Assembly (NCBI RefSeq): GCF_002563675.1
Contig: NZ_PDJC01000001.1
Span: 3,100,001-3,164,000, forward strand
DNA: 64,000 nt
Origin: Propionicimonas paludicola
GTDB taxonomy: Bacteria; Actinomycetota; Actinomycetes; Propionibacteriales; Propionibacteriaceae
Reading direction: 5' to 3'
Below the pieces are notes generated by a model. The model made no database searches. It had not been told where the DNA came from and was given only the letters and a program-made list of their open reading frames with translations. Positions 7,432 to 14,984 of the stretch are shown one piece after another; the first letter of the stretch is position 1; the number at the start of each line of letters is the position of its first letter. A program made the translations under genes and the position numbers.

Positions 7432-8279
7432 GCCGCCCTCCGCAGAATGCGCTGGCGGGGACGGGGCAGCGCCATTCGGCGCAGGAACAGCAGCGAGCCG
7501 AGGTACGCCACCACCAAGCCGGTCAGCAGGGCCTGCCCGGGCAGGCTGGCGAACGGTGCGAAGAAGGAACCACCGAAGACCAAGGCCAATCCCAGTGCCG
7601 CCACTGTGAAGATCGTCACTTGGCGCACCACGATCCGCGGTTTGGCGCGTTCGGTCTCGATCTCGCGCAGCGCCCGCAGCCGATCCTGGATGGTGTCGGC
7701 CAGGGCATTGAGGGTCGCCGTGGCGCCGGTGCCGCCGCGCTCTGCGGCCAGCATCAAAGCCGCCAGAACTGCATCGGCGTCCGCGCTGTTCAGGACGTCG
7801 GCCATGGCCGTCAGCGCTTGCTCGATCGTCCAGCGGTCATCGAGCCGGGCCACCAGCAGCCGCAGTTCCGGGCCGAGCGGGTCGGGTGCCTTGCGCGCCG
7901 ACACCCGGATGGCGTCAGTGATCGACCGCCCGGTGGGGAGCAGCGCGGCCAGGTTGCGCACCCAGCGGTCGAGCGCCTCAAGCAGTTCGGCGTCGCGGTT
8001 CACCGGCGTGGACAACAGCACCGGCAGTCCGAACACAGCCGCCGGGACGATCACGATCAGCATCGGCAAGCCCGTCCAGGTGGCAGCCGCGAACCCGCCG
8101 GCTACGGCCAAGCCGAGCTGGGCAACTCGTCGCTTGCCAGCCGGAGTCTGCCAGGCCGCGGTCAGCCGCGAGGCGCGCGGACGAGCCTCCTCGGCCGGAG
8201 CGAACCGGAACCCGGCGACGATCAACAGGACGCCGCCGCCGATCAGGAGCCCGCAGAGCGCGGCCAGCGCGGTACTCAT
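7428..8279 (-). CDS. tadB: TadB-like inner-membrane platform protein (type II secretion F family)
   Basis: 283 aa. Begins with a transmembrane helix (MSTALAALCGLLIGGGVLL), has a second hydrophobic pair near 80-110, a conserved T2SSF cytosolic helical domain with LALLPTGRSITDAIR and ERGGTGATATLNALADTIQDRLR, and two C-terminal transmembrane segments. Partner of TadC in the pilus assembly platform. Its start overlaps the stop of the ATPase gene by 4 bases. Confidence 0.87.
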   Translation of the reverse strand: MSTALAALCGLLIGGGVLLIVAGFRFAPAEEARPRASRLTAAWQTPAGKRRVAQLGLAVAGGFAAATWTGLPMLIVIVPAAVFGLPVLLSTPVNRDAELLEALDRWVRNLAALLPTGRSITDAIRVSARKAPDPLGPELRLLVARLDDRWTIEQALTAMADVLNSADADAVLAALMLAAERGGTGATATLNALADTIQDRLRALREIETERAKPRIVVRQVTIFTVAALGLALVFGGSFFAPFASLPGQALLTGLVVAYLGSLLFLRRMALPRPRQRILRRAA

Positions 8280-9664
8280 CGGGACCGCCAGGCATCGGCG
8301 AAGGGGGCGAGCTCGGCGAGCAGTTGCGCGCCCGGGGTGAACCGGGCGCCGTCGTCGGTGGTGTAGACGACTTCGGTGACCGGACGCCCAGCCTCGACGC
8401 CACCGGTGAGTTGCCGGATCTCGGCGACGCTGCGGGTGCGCGTCCCGCCTCGCCAGGTGTCGTCGACCAAGCGGACGTGGATCAGCAGGCTGATGTGATG
8501 AGCGATCTGCCGGTAGGCCTCGTCGATCGAAAGCACCCCACCCTGGGCCACCCGGGCTGCCAGCCGGTCGATGGTGGACGCCGCTGAATGCGAGTGAGTT
8601 GTGGACAGCGTGCCGGCCCCGGCCGTCATGGCCTCGAACATGGCAGCGGCCTCACCGCCACGGACCTCGCCGACGATCAGCCGGGAGAGGTTCTGGCGCA
8701 GTGCTTCCGGGATCAGGTCGGCCACGGTGAACTCGCCCAGCCGGCGTCCGTCGGTGATCTCACCCATGCCGACCCGGGCTTGCAGGGCGAGCATGTTGCG
8801 CCGGTTCGGCTGCAGATGGGTGAGCAGCTCGTAGTCGGTCTCCAGCGTCCCGAAGCGCTCGTTGTCGGGGATGGCCGCGATCAACGCCCGGAGCAGGGTC
8901 GTCTTTCCCGCCCCTTGGTCCCCGGAGATCACCATCGACTTACGAGCCAGCACCGCCGCGTGCAGGAGCCGGGCGACCTCCTCGGGCATCATCCCGGTGG
9001 CGGCCAGCCGGTCCAAGGTGATCTCGGTGAGTGTGTGCTGCCGGATCGTGATCGAGGGCCGATAGCTCAGCCCGAAGCCGATCGCGTGCAGCCGGAACCG
9101 GTCGCCCAAGGCCAGGGTCATCATCGGGTGGGCATCGTCGAAGGGACGGGCCGGGCTGACTGTCTCGCCCAAGAAGCGAATGGCCTCGACAAGTTCGGCA
9201 TCGCTGTCGGCCACGGGCGGACGGGTCTCGCGGTGCCCGTCCCCGAACTGGACGACCACCGAGTCGCAGCCGTGGATCTCGATGTTCTCGGCGTCGGGGA
9301 TCTCGAACAGCGGCTGCAGTCGTCCGTAGCCGAAGATCGCACTCTCCAGGGCCTGTGCGTAGGCGTACTCGGTCTCGACCGGCCACAGTGCCGCACCGGT
9401 TTCGGCTAGGCCGTCGGTGTGCTGGCGAACCACCGAACGGATGATCGAGCGACCCAGCAGCCGACGATCCACTTCATTTAGCGGGCCAGCGGTCTCAGCG
9501 ATCGCGGCACTGATCAGTTCGGACGCTTTGCGGCGCAACGCCACCACCAACTGCCAGTCCACCCCGGACGGGTCGCGCTCGGCGGCCACCAGTTCGTCGG
9601 CGCGGAAGGACGTCCGTAGCTCGGGTTCGGTGCCCATCAGATCCACCTCGGCCAGCCGCTTCAC
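8276..9664 (-). CDS. tadA: TadA/CpaF-family secretion ATPase
   Basis: 462 aa, the hexameric motor for Tad pilus extension and possibly retraction. Walker A is GDQGAGKT at residues 248-255. The Asp-box/Walker B region LIVGEVRGGEAAAMFEAM and the His box TTHSHSA follow. The N-terminal 200 residues match the CpaF region, with the GYGRLQPLF motif and a run toward RPSITIRQH. Length is typical. Start overlaps the stop of the TadZ-like gene. Not to be confused with the tRNA deaminase, also called TadA, encoded at 29 kb. Confidence 0.93.
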   Translation of the reverse strand: MKRLAEVDLMGTEPELRTSFRADELVAAERDPSGVDWQLVVALRRKASELISAAIAETAGPLNEVDRRLLGRSIIRSVVRQHTDGLAETGAALWPVETEYAYAQALESAIFGYGRLQPLFEIPDAENIEIHGCDSVVVQFGDGHRETRPPVADSDAELVEAIRFLGETVSPARPFDDAHPMMTLALGDRFRLHAIGFGLSYRPSITIRQHTLTEITLDRLAATGMMPEEVARLLHAAVLARKSMVISGDQGAGKTTLLRALIAAIPDNERFGTLETDYELLTHLQPNRRNMLALQARVGMGEITDGRRLGEFTVADLIPEALRQNLSRLIVGEVRGGEAAAMFEAMTAGAGTLSTTHSHSAASTIDRLAARVAQGGVLSIDEAYRQIAHHISLLIHVRLVDDTWRGGTRTRSVAEIRQLTGGVEAGRPVTEVVYTTDDGARFTPGAQLLAELAPFADAWRSR

Positions 9665-10419
9665 GAGGGCACCCCGATCAGCCGCCGATGGCCTTCGGTC
9701 CGCTCGGCCAGGGTGGCCGACAGACCCCGGACGTCGGTGAGGAAGGCCCCCGAAGCCAGCCGGCGTGGCGGTGGCTCACCGGCCGCGAAGACCTCGGCCT
9801 CGGCCGGACGCCAGGCGATCTTGGCCCATACGCTCACCCCGAACCGAGCCGCGATCTCGCCCGATCCGTAGGGCCGCCCGGGCCCGACCACGATCAGCCC
9901 CACCCGCTCCGGATCGGTGGCTTCGACCACCTCGGGCAGATAGAGCCGCAACGCCGCTAAGTCGACAAGTCGACTCCCGGTGACCACCAGCACCCCGGCG
10001 GCCACCTTCACCAGGGCTGGCGGCAGCCCGGCGGCGCCGATCCGTCCGCAGTCGACCACCACCAGCCCCGACTCACTGGCCAGCGCCGCAGCCAAGTCCG
10101 GCCAGGCCGCACCGAACAGCCCGGCCATCCCGGGGCTGGAGAAGCCGGGCAGGAAGTCGTGGCCGGGCTCGCCCAGGCTGACCGTCATGGCGGCCAGCTC
10201 ACTCTCCAGCGGACGCCGCTCGCGATGCGCCTGGAGCAGTCCGCCCAGCCCTCGTCCGCCCGGGTCGATGCCTTGCAGATAGCCGGCCAGCACCGACTGA
10301 TCGGGCTCGGGGTTGGCGTCCACCAGCAGCGCCGGTCCGATCGAGTTGGTGGCCAGCGCAACCGCCAGGGTGGTCACCCCAGGGGAGTGCCCGGCGCTGG
10401 CCAGCAGGAAGACGCTCAT
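9661..10419 (-). CDS. TadZ/CpaE-like MinD-type ATPase homologue with degenerate P-loop
   Basis: 252 aa. The N-terminus has the MinD/ParA beginning (VFLLASAGHSPGVTTLAVALA), but the deviant Walker A lacks the expected lysines, reading GHSPGVTT. A VDANPEPDQ stretch stands where the switch I Asp is expected, and LVVVDCGR corresponds to Walker B. TadZ proteins place the Tad machine at cell sites, often poles, and several are known to be poor ATPases. Position between the SAF gene and tadA agrees. Whether it binds nucleotide is open. Confidence 0.75.
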   Translation of the reverse strand: MSVFLLASAGHSPGVTTLAVALATNSIGPALLVDANPEPDQSVLAGYLQGIDPGGRGLGGLLQAHRERRPLESELAAMTVSLGEPGHDFLPGFSSPGMAGLFGAAWPDLAAALASESGLVVVDCGRIGAAGLPPALVKVAAGVLVVTGSRLVDLAALRLYLPEVVEATDPERVGLIVVGPGRPYGSGEIAARFGVSVWAKIAWRPAEAEVFAAGEPPPRRLASGAFLTDVRGLSATLAERTEGHRRLIGVPS

Positions 10420-11030
10420 TGACCGGTCTCCGCAACTCGCAGAAGGGAGAGCTGATCGGCGGCGGCCAGCTTGGCCACCCGCTCGGCCTCGGCCTGGCCG
10501 ACCGTGACGTCGAGCAGAGCGGCTCCGTCGGGGAGCTGCTTGGCTGCGGTGGCGATTTGGGCGGTCACCGACGGCCCGTCCGGGCCTTGGCCGGCCTCAC
10601 GCGTGACCGGAACCAGTAGAACCGCGGTCCCCGGTGGCAGTGGCATCGACGGCAATCGGCCGGCGGGCAGGCGCAAACCCATCAGCACCTGCCCGCCTCC
10701 GACCAGCGGCTCCCCAAAGCCTTCCGGATGCAGCAGAGTTCCAGCGGCCAGGTCCGTACGCGCAGTGCGTCCGATCACCTCGGCCAGCCGTTCGGCGGCA
10801 ACCGTCGCCACTCCCGGGGCCGGAGCCGCCGAGGTGACGCCCAGGTCGGTCGCGGTGATCACCTGGTCGCGGTACACCGTACGCTTCACGATCACGACGG
10901 CCTCGGTTTGCGAGAGGTTTCCCCATAGCAGGGCCGCTCCGAGGGTGCCCAGGCAGACCGCGAGGACGCCGGCCGCGATCCAGCGCACGTTGCGTCGTGG
11001 ACGCTGCGCAGCCCCCGCTGATCCGGCCAT
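10416..11030 (-). CDS. SAF-domain protein, CpaB/RcpC-like
   Basis: 204 aa. A basic N-terminus and one transmembrane helix (about 15-35) are followed by a SAF domain beginning VVIVKRTVYRDQVITATDLGV and a second beta-rich region with LRLPAGRLPSMPLPPGTAVLLVPV. CpaB homologues sit in the envelope near the pilus; in Gram-positives the role is unclear because no secretin exists. ATG 11030 has GAGAGGGGGA upstream; the frame is open to 11156, but that extension lacks protein character. First gene of the tad operon and overlaps the TadZ-like gene by 4 bases. Confidence 0.8.
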   Translation of the reverse strand: MAGSAGAAQRPRRNVRWIAAGVLAVCLGTLGAALLWGNLSQTEAVVIVKRTVYRDQVITATDLGVTSAAPAPGVATVAAERLAEVIGRTARTDLAAGTLLHPEGFGEPLVGGGQVLMGLRLPAGRLPSMPLPPGTAVLLVPVTREAGQGPDGPSVTAQIATAAKQLPDGAALLDVTVGQAEAERVAKLAAADQLSLLRVAETGQ

Positions 11031-11162
11031 GGCCGTCCCCCTCTCGCCGCGGCGGACGGACCGGGGTGGTGGCCAGTGCACCAGCGGCGATTCGGTGATC
11101 GTAGGCGAAGTGCTCGCCGAGCGGCAGAGCAAGTTCCCGAGGTGTGGATAACTCAACGACCT

Positions 11163-11200
11163 CTGCGACTAGGGGTTTTGTGCGCAACCCCTAGTCGCAG
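11163..11200. promoter_or_regulatory. Perfect 15-bp inverted repeat upstream of the tad operon
   Basis: Arms ctgcgactaggggtt (11163-11177) and aacccctagtcgcag (11186-11200) are exact complements around an 8-nt loop. It lies 133 bases before the first tad gene and about 90 bases from the upstream gene's own terminator. It could be a regulator site, an RNA attenuator in the tad leader, or a second terminator; it lacks a clear T tract on the minus strand. Confidence 0.7.
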
Positions 11201-11210
11201 CCGCTCATCG

Positions 11211-11227
11211 TCGTACGAAGTCGTACG
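11211..11227. promoter_or_regulatory. Phased direct repeats TCGTACG upstream of tad
   Basis: TCGTACG occurs at 11211-11217 and 11221-11227, spaced exactly 10 bases (one helical turn), just beyond the 15-bp dyad. Such phasing is typical of cooperative response-regulator binding. Function inferred only from spacing. Confidence 0.4.
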
Positions 11228-11288
11228 TTCTGGGCCTGGTCAGGCCCGGTCGGCGCGCGCTCGTCCGCTGCTGCCGAGGGGGAAAGCA

Positions 11289-11319
11289 GCGGCGGCCGCC
11301 GGAAACCGACGACCGCCGC
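11289..11319 (-). terminator. Stem-loop after the lipoprotein gene
   Basis: Arms 11289-11302 and 11306-11319 form a 14-bp G+C-rich stem, with two G-U pairs on one strand, and a 3-base loop. It lies 38 bases after the lipoprotein stop on the minus strand. No long T tract, as is common in actinobacteria. Confidence 0.6.
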
Positions 11320-11357
11320 AGCGAGTCAAGAGAGCAGAAGGTGCACCGCTTCTGAGA

Positions 11358-11900
11358 TCAGGCCTTCGGGGCGAAGGTGTGTGACCACAGCTTCGAGCTG
11401 TCCGAGTTCAGGTAGACGAACCGCACCTTCGGATCGACAACGCCGACCTTGTTCATGGCCGGGTAGACGTTCTTGTCGAGGACCGACTCCAGGGTCGACA
11501 CCATGCCGTCGAAGTACTTCTTGGCGACCTTGCGATCCAGCTTCTTGGCGAAGGTGTAGGTGAAGATGATCGTCCCCGGAGCCTCGCTGGTGATCACGAC
11601 CTTCTTGTAGGTGCCCTTGCTCTGCTCGAGGACCTTGTCGGTCTGGGCCTTCTCGGCCTGGACGTACATCTCCAGCCGCTGCTCGGGAGTGAGGATGTTG
11701 CCATCGGTGGACGCGCTGGGCGTCGGTGCGGCGGAGGTCTGTGACGCGCTCGGCGATGGCGCTGCGCTGGTCGAGGATGCGCTGGTGGTGGGTGCGCTGG
11801 ACGTGTTGGCGGGAGCCGCGGCCCCCGAACAACCACTCAGGACGGCCGGCACCAACAAGGCGATGAGTGCGGCAGTCAGACCCGTGCGGGCGGACTTCAT
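11358..11900 (-). CDS. Secreted lipoprotein, DUF4854-like
   Basis: 180 aa. ATG 11900 has AGGAGAACCC before it; the upstream frame to 11972 is not needed. The signal peptide ends in the lipobox LSGC (Cys near residue 24), then a Ser/Thr/Pro/Ala-rich linker of about 40 residues, then a compact domain of about 110 residues containing TPEQRLEMYVQAEKAQTDKVL. This resembles small actinobacterial lipoproteins labelled DUF4854, which have no known function. It lies outside the membrane on a flexible tether. Single-gene unit ending in a stem-loop. Confidence 0.8.
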   Translation of the reverse strand: MKSARTGLTAALIALLVPAVLSGCSGAAAPANTSSAPTTSASSTSAAPSPSASQTSAAPTPSASTDGNILTPEQRLEMYVQAEKAQTDKVLEQSKGTYKKVVITSEAPGTIIFTYTFAKKLDRKVAKKYFDGMVSTLESVLDKNVYPAMNKVGVVDPKVRFVYLNSDSSKLWSHTFAPKA

Positions 11901-12123
11901 GGGTTCTCCTAGGGAGAGTTGAGAGTATGTGGGCGCAAGATCCGGGAGCGAGGTGGTGTGGTCCGTCGGCAACCCGGGCGCGGCCGTCCACTCCGCGAGC
12001 CTTGCCGTACCGGAATCCTCTCCAAACCGTGACCCAGTAGCCAGTTATGACCGAGAATTGTCCGCTCGAAATGCCCAGTGACCAGGGGTGCTATGCACGT
12101 CCGGGGGCGCGGGACGTCGCCGC

Positions 12124-12531
12124 TCAGGACGGCGCGGTGATGTTGAACATCCACTCCATGCCGAAGCGATCCTTCACCTGCCCGTAGACGTCGTCCCAGA
12201 CCTGGCGCTCGAGCTTCACCACGATCTCGCCGCCCTCGGCCAGCGCGGTGAACCAGCCCTCTTGAGTGGCCAGGTCGTCGCCCATCACGGCCAGGTAGAT
12301 CCGGGTGGTGCCCCACTTGGCCTCGTCCCCGGGCATCGCGTCGGACGCGGCCAGTGAGATCTCCTCGGACGTCAGCTCGCCGTGCATGATCCCGTCCGCC
12401 GGCATGTCTGTGACGCCGAACTGGGCGAAGGTGTGGAGGATCAGCTCCCCGCCGAACACCGATTGGTAGAAGGTGAGGGCCTCGCGCGTGTTTCCGGGGA
12501 AGTTCAGGTATGGAACCAGCTTGGTCGTCAT
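12124..12531 (-). CDS. VOC-superfamily protein, PhnB-like
   Basis: 135 aa, a single glyoxalase/VOC unit of the PhnB/YjdN type: starts KLVPYLNFPGNTREALTFYQSVFGG and ends DRFGMEWMFNI, both characteristic. Members are small cytosolic dimers, often mis-called 3-demethylubiquinone methyltransferases; most have no proven reaction. AAGGAG stands 5 bases before ATG 12531. Metal ligand residues are not clear. Monocistronic. Confidence 0.88.
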   Translation of the reverse strand: MTTKLVPYLNFPGNTREALTFYQSVFGGELILHTFAQFGVTDMPADGIMHGELTSEEISLAASDAMPGDEAKWGTTRIYLAVMGDDLATQEGWFTALAEGGEIVVKLERQVWDDVYGQVKDRFGMEWMFNITAPS

Positions 12532-12677
12532 GTCGACTCCTTAGTCATCGGTCCTAACAACCTTCCCCGCCGGGCGTCGCATGGCAACCCCCCAGCGGTA
12601 ATTCCCGCCAAGGCGTGGACGCACCCGGCGGTTGCTCAGCGGCGCCGGAGAGCCTGACCTCGACGCCGATGTGCGGT

Positions 12678-12995
12678 TCAGCCGGCCTTGCGGCGCTTGG
12701 CCAACTCGCTGTTGATCGCGCCGATCACCGAGCTGGCCACGATGGCAATGCCGATGTTCCACCACCAGCTACCGAACCCCAGGAGCGCGCCGACGACGGC
12801 CACCGGCCAGATCGCCGACACGATGACGGTCAGCGTCGACTCCAGCGCTGATGGCACGGACCGCCTGGCCGGAACCAGCACCTCACCGCTCACCGGCGTG
12901 AGCTCGGCAGGTCGCGGATCCGAGATCGAATCAGCCGACGACGAGTCCCAGGCGGGCTGGTGCCACTGCTGCTCGTCCGACGGAGTTTGGCTCAC
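12678..12995 (-). CDS. Small membrane protein, paralogue of the next gene
   Basis: 105 aa. The hydrophilic N-terminal half has many Ser, Asp and Trp-Pro residues; two hydrophobic segments follow (about 55-72 and 76-93) and a basic end KRRKAG. GTG 12995 was chosen because a -10 box TACCAT lies exactly 6 bases before it (leaderless transcript); the nearby ATG 13003 is out of frame and closes at once. Its layout, with W-P in the first helix and an arginine-rich tail, matches the protein encoded at 13040-13372, suggesting an old duplication. Function unknown. Confidence 0.7.
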   Translation of the reverse strand: MSQTPSDEQQWHQPAWDSSSADSISDPRPAELTPVSGEVLVPARRSVPSALESTLTVIVSAIWPVAVVGALLGFGSWWWNIGIAIVASSVIGAINSELAKRRKAG

Positions 12996-13001
12996 CGCTT
13001 C

Positions 13002-13007
13002 ATGGTA
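13002..13007 (-). promoter_or_regulatory. -10 box of leaderless gene at 12995
   Basis: TACCAT on the minus strand, 6 bases before the GTG start codon. Confidence 0.55.
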
Positions 13008-13039
13008 AGCGGACTCGGGTGGCCGGGGAATTGTCCCGG

Positions 13040-13372
13040 TCACTGAATGTAGGTGGTGTGCCGAGCCCGGCGCATCCGCTTCAGGACGGCGCCGCTGACG
13101 ATCGCCACCACCAAGGTCGTGACGAACATCGAACTCCAGTTGCCCGTGATCAGGGCGGCTACCAGGAAGACCGGCCACACCCAGGTACGGATCGCGGCCA
13201 CCACGCGCTCGGCCTCCGACGGCGGTGCCACCTGGAACGGACGGATCCCGACCAGTTGGCCCTCCATGGCCGGGGGCTGGTTCTGCGCAGTGCCGAAGCT
13301 GGGCTGCTCCCATCGCGGGTCACCCCAGGTGTTGTTCTCGGGGCGGATCTGCGTGGGCTCTTGAGCGGACAT
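13040..13372 (-). CDS. Small membrane protein, function unknown
   Basis: 110 aa. The N-terminus is Gln/Asn/Pro-rich (EPTQIRPENNTWGDPRW), then a cytosolic stretch, then two hydrophobic segments (about 66-80 and 83-98) and a basic tail with KRMRRARH. Same design as the gene at 12678-12995, 44 bases downstream on the same strand. Preceded by TAGCCT and 6 bases, so probably leaderless. I do not recognise a named family. Confidence 0.72.
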   Translation of the reverse strand: MSAQEPTQIRPENNTWGDPRWEQPSFGTAQNQPPAMEGQLVGIRPFQVAPPSEAERVVAAIRTWVWPVFLVAALITGNWSSMFVTTLVVAIVSGAVLKRMRRARHTTYIQ

Positions 13373-13378
13373 GACTCA

Positions 13379-13384
13379 AGGCTA
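13379..13384 (-). promoter_or_regulatory. -10 box of leaderless gene at 13372
   Basis: TAGCCT on the minus strand, 6 bases before the ATG. Confidence 0.6.
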
Positions 13385-13539
13385 GATCCGCGGCAAAGCC
13401 CCGGGTATCCGGAGTTGCCACTGTCCGACCCTGAGCCGGGGTCAGGGATTCCGGCTCGGAGACAAGGGTGTCCGGCAGCGGATCAGCGGGTAGGCAGCGC
13501 CGTCCACCTCTGGCAAAGTAGACGCGGCCCGCGAAACGC

Positions 13540-13609
13540 CGGTGGACGACCATAGAACCGTCCCCAGCGATCGCGAGGACAAGGATGGACGGCAACGGAA
13601 CCGTCCCCG
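13540..13609. repeat. Tandem GGACGG/CCGTCC hairpin pair upstream of aspartokinase
   Basis: The clear copy pairs GGACGG (13587-13592) with CCGTCC (13601-13606), preceded by gaggacaagg-like sequence. A more diverged copy before it has GGACG near 13543 and aaccgtcccc at 13556-13565. The same motif, also as a tandem pair, occurs at 21191-21263. A dispersed family or 3'/5' RNA structure; function unknown. Confidence 0.55.
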
Positions 13610-13626
13610 TTGTGGAGGCAGACCAG

Positions 13627-14892
13627 GTGCGGGTGGTACAGAAGTTCGGCGGCTCCTCGGTGGCGGACGCCGAGAGCATCAAGCGGGTGGCCCGCCGGAT
13701 CGTCGCGACCAAGAACGCCGGCAACGAGGTGGTCGTGGTCATCTCCGCCATGGGCGACACCACCGACGACCTGATGGATCTGGCTCAGCAGGTCTCGCCC
13801 AACCCGCGTCCGCGTGAGCTCGACATGCTACTCACCGCCGGTGAGCGGATGAGTGCGGCGCTGCTGGCCATGGCCATCAACGACCTGGGCGCCGAAGCCC
13901 GCTCGTTCACCGGCTCGCAGGCCGGCGTGATCACCACCGGCACCCACGGCGACGCCCGGATCATCGACATCACCCCGGGACGGATCGTCACGGCGCTGGC
14001 CGACGGGGACGTGGTGATCGTGGCCGGCTTCCAGGGCGTCTCCCAGACCACCAAGGACATCACCACGCTGGGCCGCGGCGCGTCCGACACCACGGCCGTG
14101 GCGCTGGCCGCCGCGCTGAAGGCCGACCACTGCGAGATCTACTCCGATGTGGACGGCGTCTTCACCGCCGACCCCCGGATCGTCCCGGGCGCCCAGCGGA
14201 TTCCCGAGATCTGCTACGAGGACATGCTGGAGCTGGCCGCCAACGGCGCCAAGATCCTGCACCTGCGCTGTGTGGAGTACGCCCGCCGGGAGAACGTGGC
14301 GGTACACGTCCGCTCGTCCTTCTCGGACAAGCCGGGCACCTGGGTCAAGGACATCAACTATGAGGAACTGGGCATGGAACAGCCGCTGATCACCGGAATC
14401 GCCCACGATCGCAGTGAGGCGAAGATCACCATCGTCGGGGTGCCGGACCGGGTCGGTGAGGCGGCCGACATCTTCACGATCATCGCCGAGGCCGACATCA
14501 ACATCGACATGATCGTCCAGAACGTCTCCCGCACCCAGGAGCAGGCCACCGACATCACCTTCACCCTGGCCCAGTCCGACGGCGCCAAGGCGATCGCGGC
14601 GCTCGAGGCCGTCCAGGAGCGGATCGGCTTCGACAAGGTCGTCTACAACGACCAGGTCGGCAAGGTCTCGGTGGTCGGGGTCGGGATGCGCTCGCACCCG
14701 GGCGTCACCGCCAAGTTCTTCCGGGCGCTGGCCGAGGCCGGGGTCAACATCGGGATGATCTCCACCTCCGAGATCCGGATCTCGGTCGTGGTCGACATCG
14801 ATCAGGTGGACGTCGCCGTCCGGGCCGGCCACACCGCATTCGGGCTGGACTCGTCCGAGCAGGCCGTCGTCTACGCCGGCACCGGCCGCTGA
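13627..14892 (+). CDS. lysC: Aspartate kinase, with internal start for the beta subunit
   Basis: 421 aa from GTG 13627; GGAGG stands 8 bases upstream and the product then begins [16 protein letters not shown] like other actinobacterial aspartokinases. An ATG at 13585 is in frame but has no such support. It phosphorylates aspartate, the first step to lysine, threonine, methionine and diaminopimelate. The kinase domain covers about 1-245. Two ACT domains follow (from about 265 and 340), the allosteric site for lysine plus threonine. Usually asd follows in actinobacteria; here the next gene converges instead. Confidence 0.96.
   Translation: MRVVQKFGGSSVADAESIKRVARRIVATKNAGNEVVVVISAMGDTTDDLMDLAQQVSPNPRPRELDMLLTAGERMSAALLAMAINDLGAEARSFTGSQAGVITTGTHGDARIIDITPGRIVTALADGDVVIVAGFQGVSQTTKDITTLGRGASDTTAVALAAALKADHCEIYSDVDGVFTADPRIVPGAQRIPEICYEDMLELAANGAKILHLRCVEYARRENVAVHVRSSFSDKPGTWVKDINYEELGMEQPLITGIAHDRSEAKITIVGVPDRVGEAADIFTIIAEADINIDMIVQNVSRTQEQATDITFTLAQSDGAKAIAALEAVQERIGFDKVVYNDQVGKVSVVGVGMRSHPGVTAKFFRALAEAGVNIGMISTSEIRISVVVDIDQVDVAVRAGHTAFGLDSSEQAVVYAGTGR
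14362..14376 (+). promoter_or_regulatory. Internal ribosome binding site and start of aspartokinase beta subunit
   Basis: GAGGAA at 14362-14367 precedes an in-frame ATG at 14374 (product beginning [12 protein letters not shown]). Corynebacterium ask makes its beta subunit from the same position in the chain, so this enzyme is probably alpha2beta2 too. Confidence 0.65.
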
Positions 14893-14934
14893 TCCTCCCG
14901 CGACCGCCGGGAGAGTAGTCGTCGCAGAGCGCAC

Positions 14935-14977
14935 CTCTGGACGGCCGGAGCGATGCGCTGCTCGCAGCCGTCCAGAG
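14935..14977. terminator. Bidirectional stem-loop between lysC and the AztD-like gene
   Basis: ctctggacggc (14935-14945) is an exact complement of gccgtccagag (14967-14977), giving an 11-bp stem with a 21-nt loop in the 92-base gap between two convergent genes. Confidence 0.65.
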
Positions 14978-14984
14978 CTCCGGG

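Noticed and set aside
11143-11151. Perfect DnaA box (TTATCCACA on the minus strand) before the tad operon
   Set aside because: Only one copy is present, with no other boxes, AT-rich unwinding element, dnaA or dnaN nearby, so it is not an origin; a 9-mer can occur by chance.
13585-13626. ATG start 14 codons upstream in aspartokinase
   Set aside because: It lies inside the hairpin repeat and lacks a ribosome site; GTG 13627 has GGAGG 8 bases upstream and matches the family's N-terminus.
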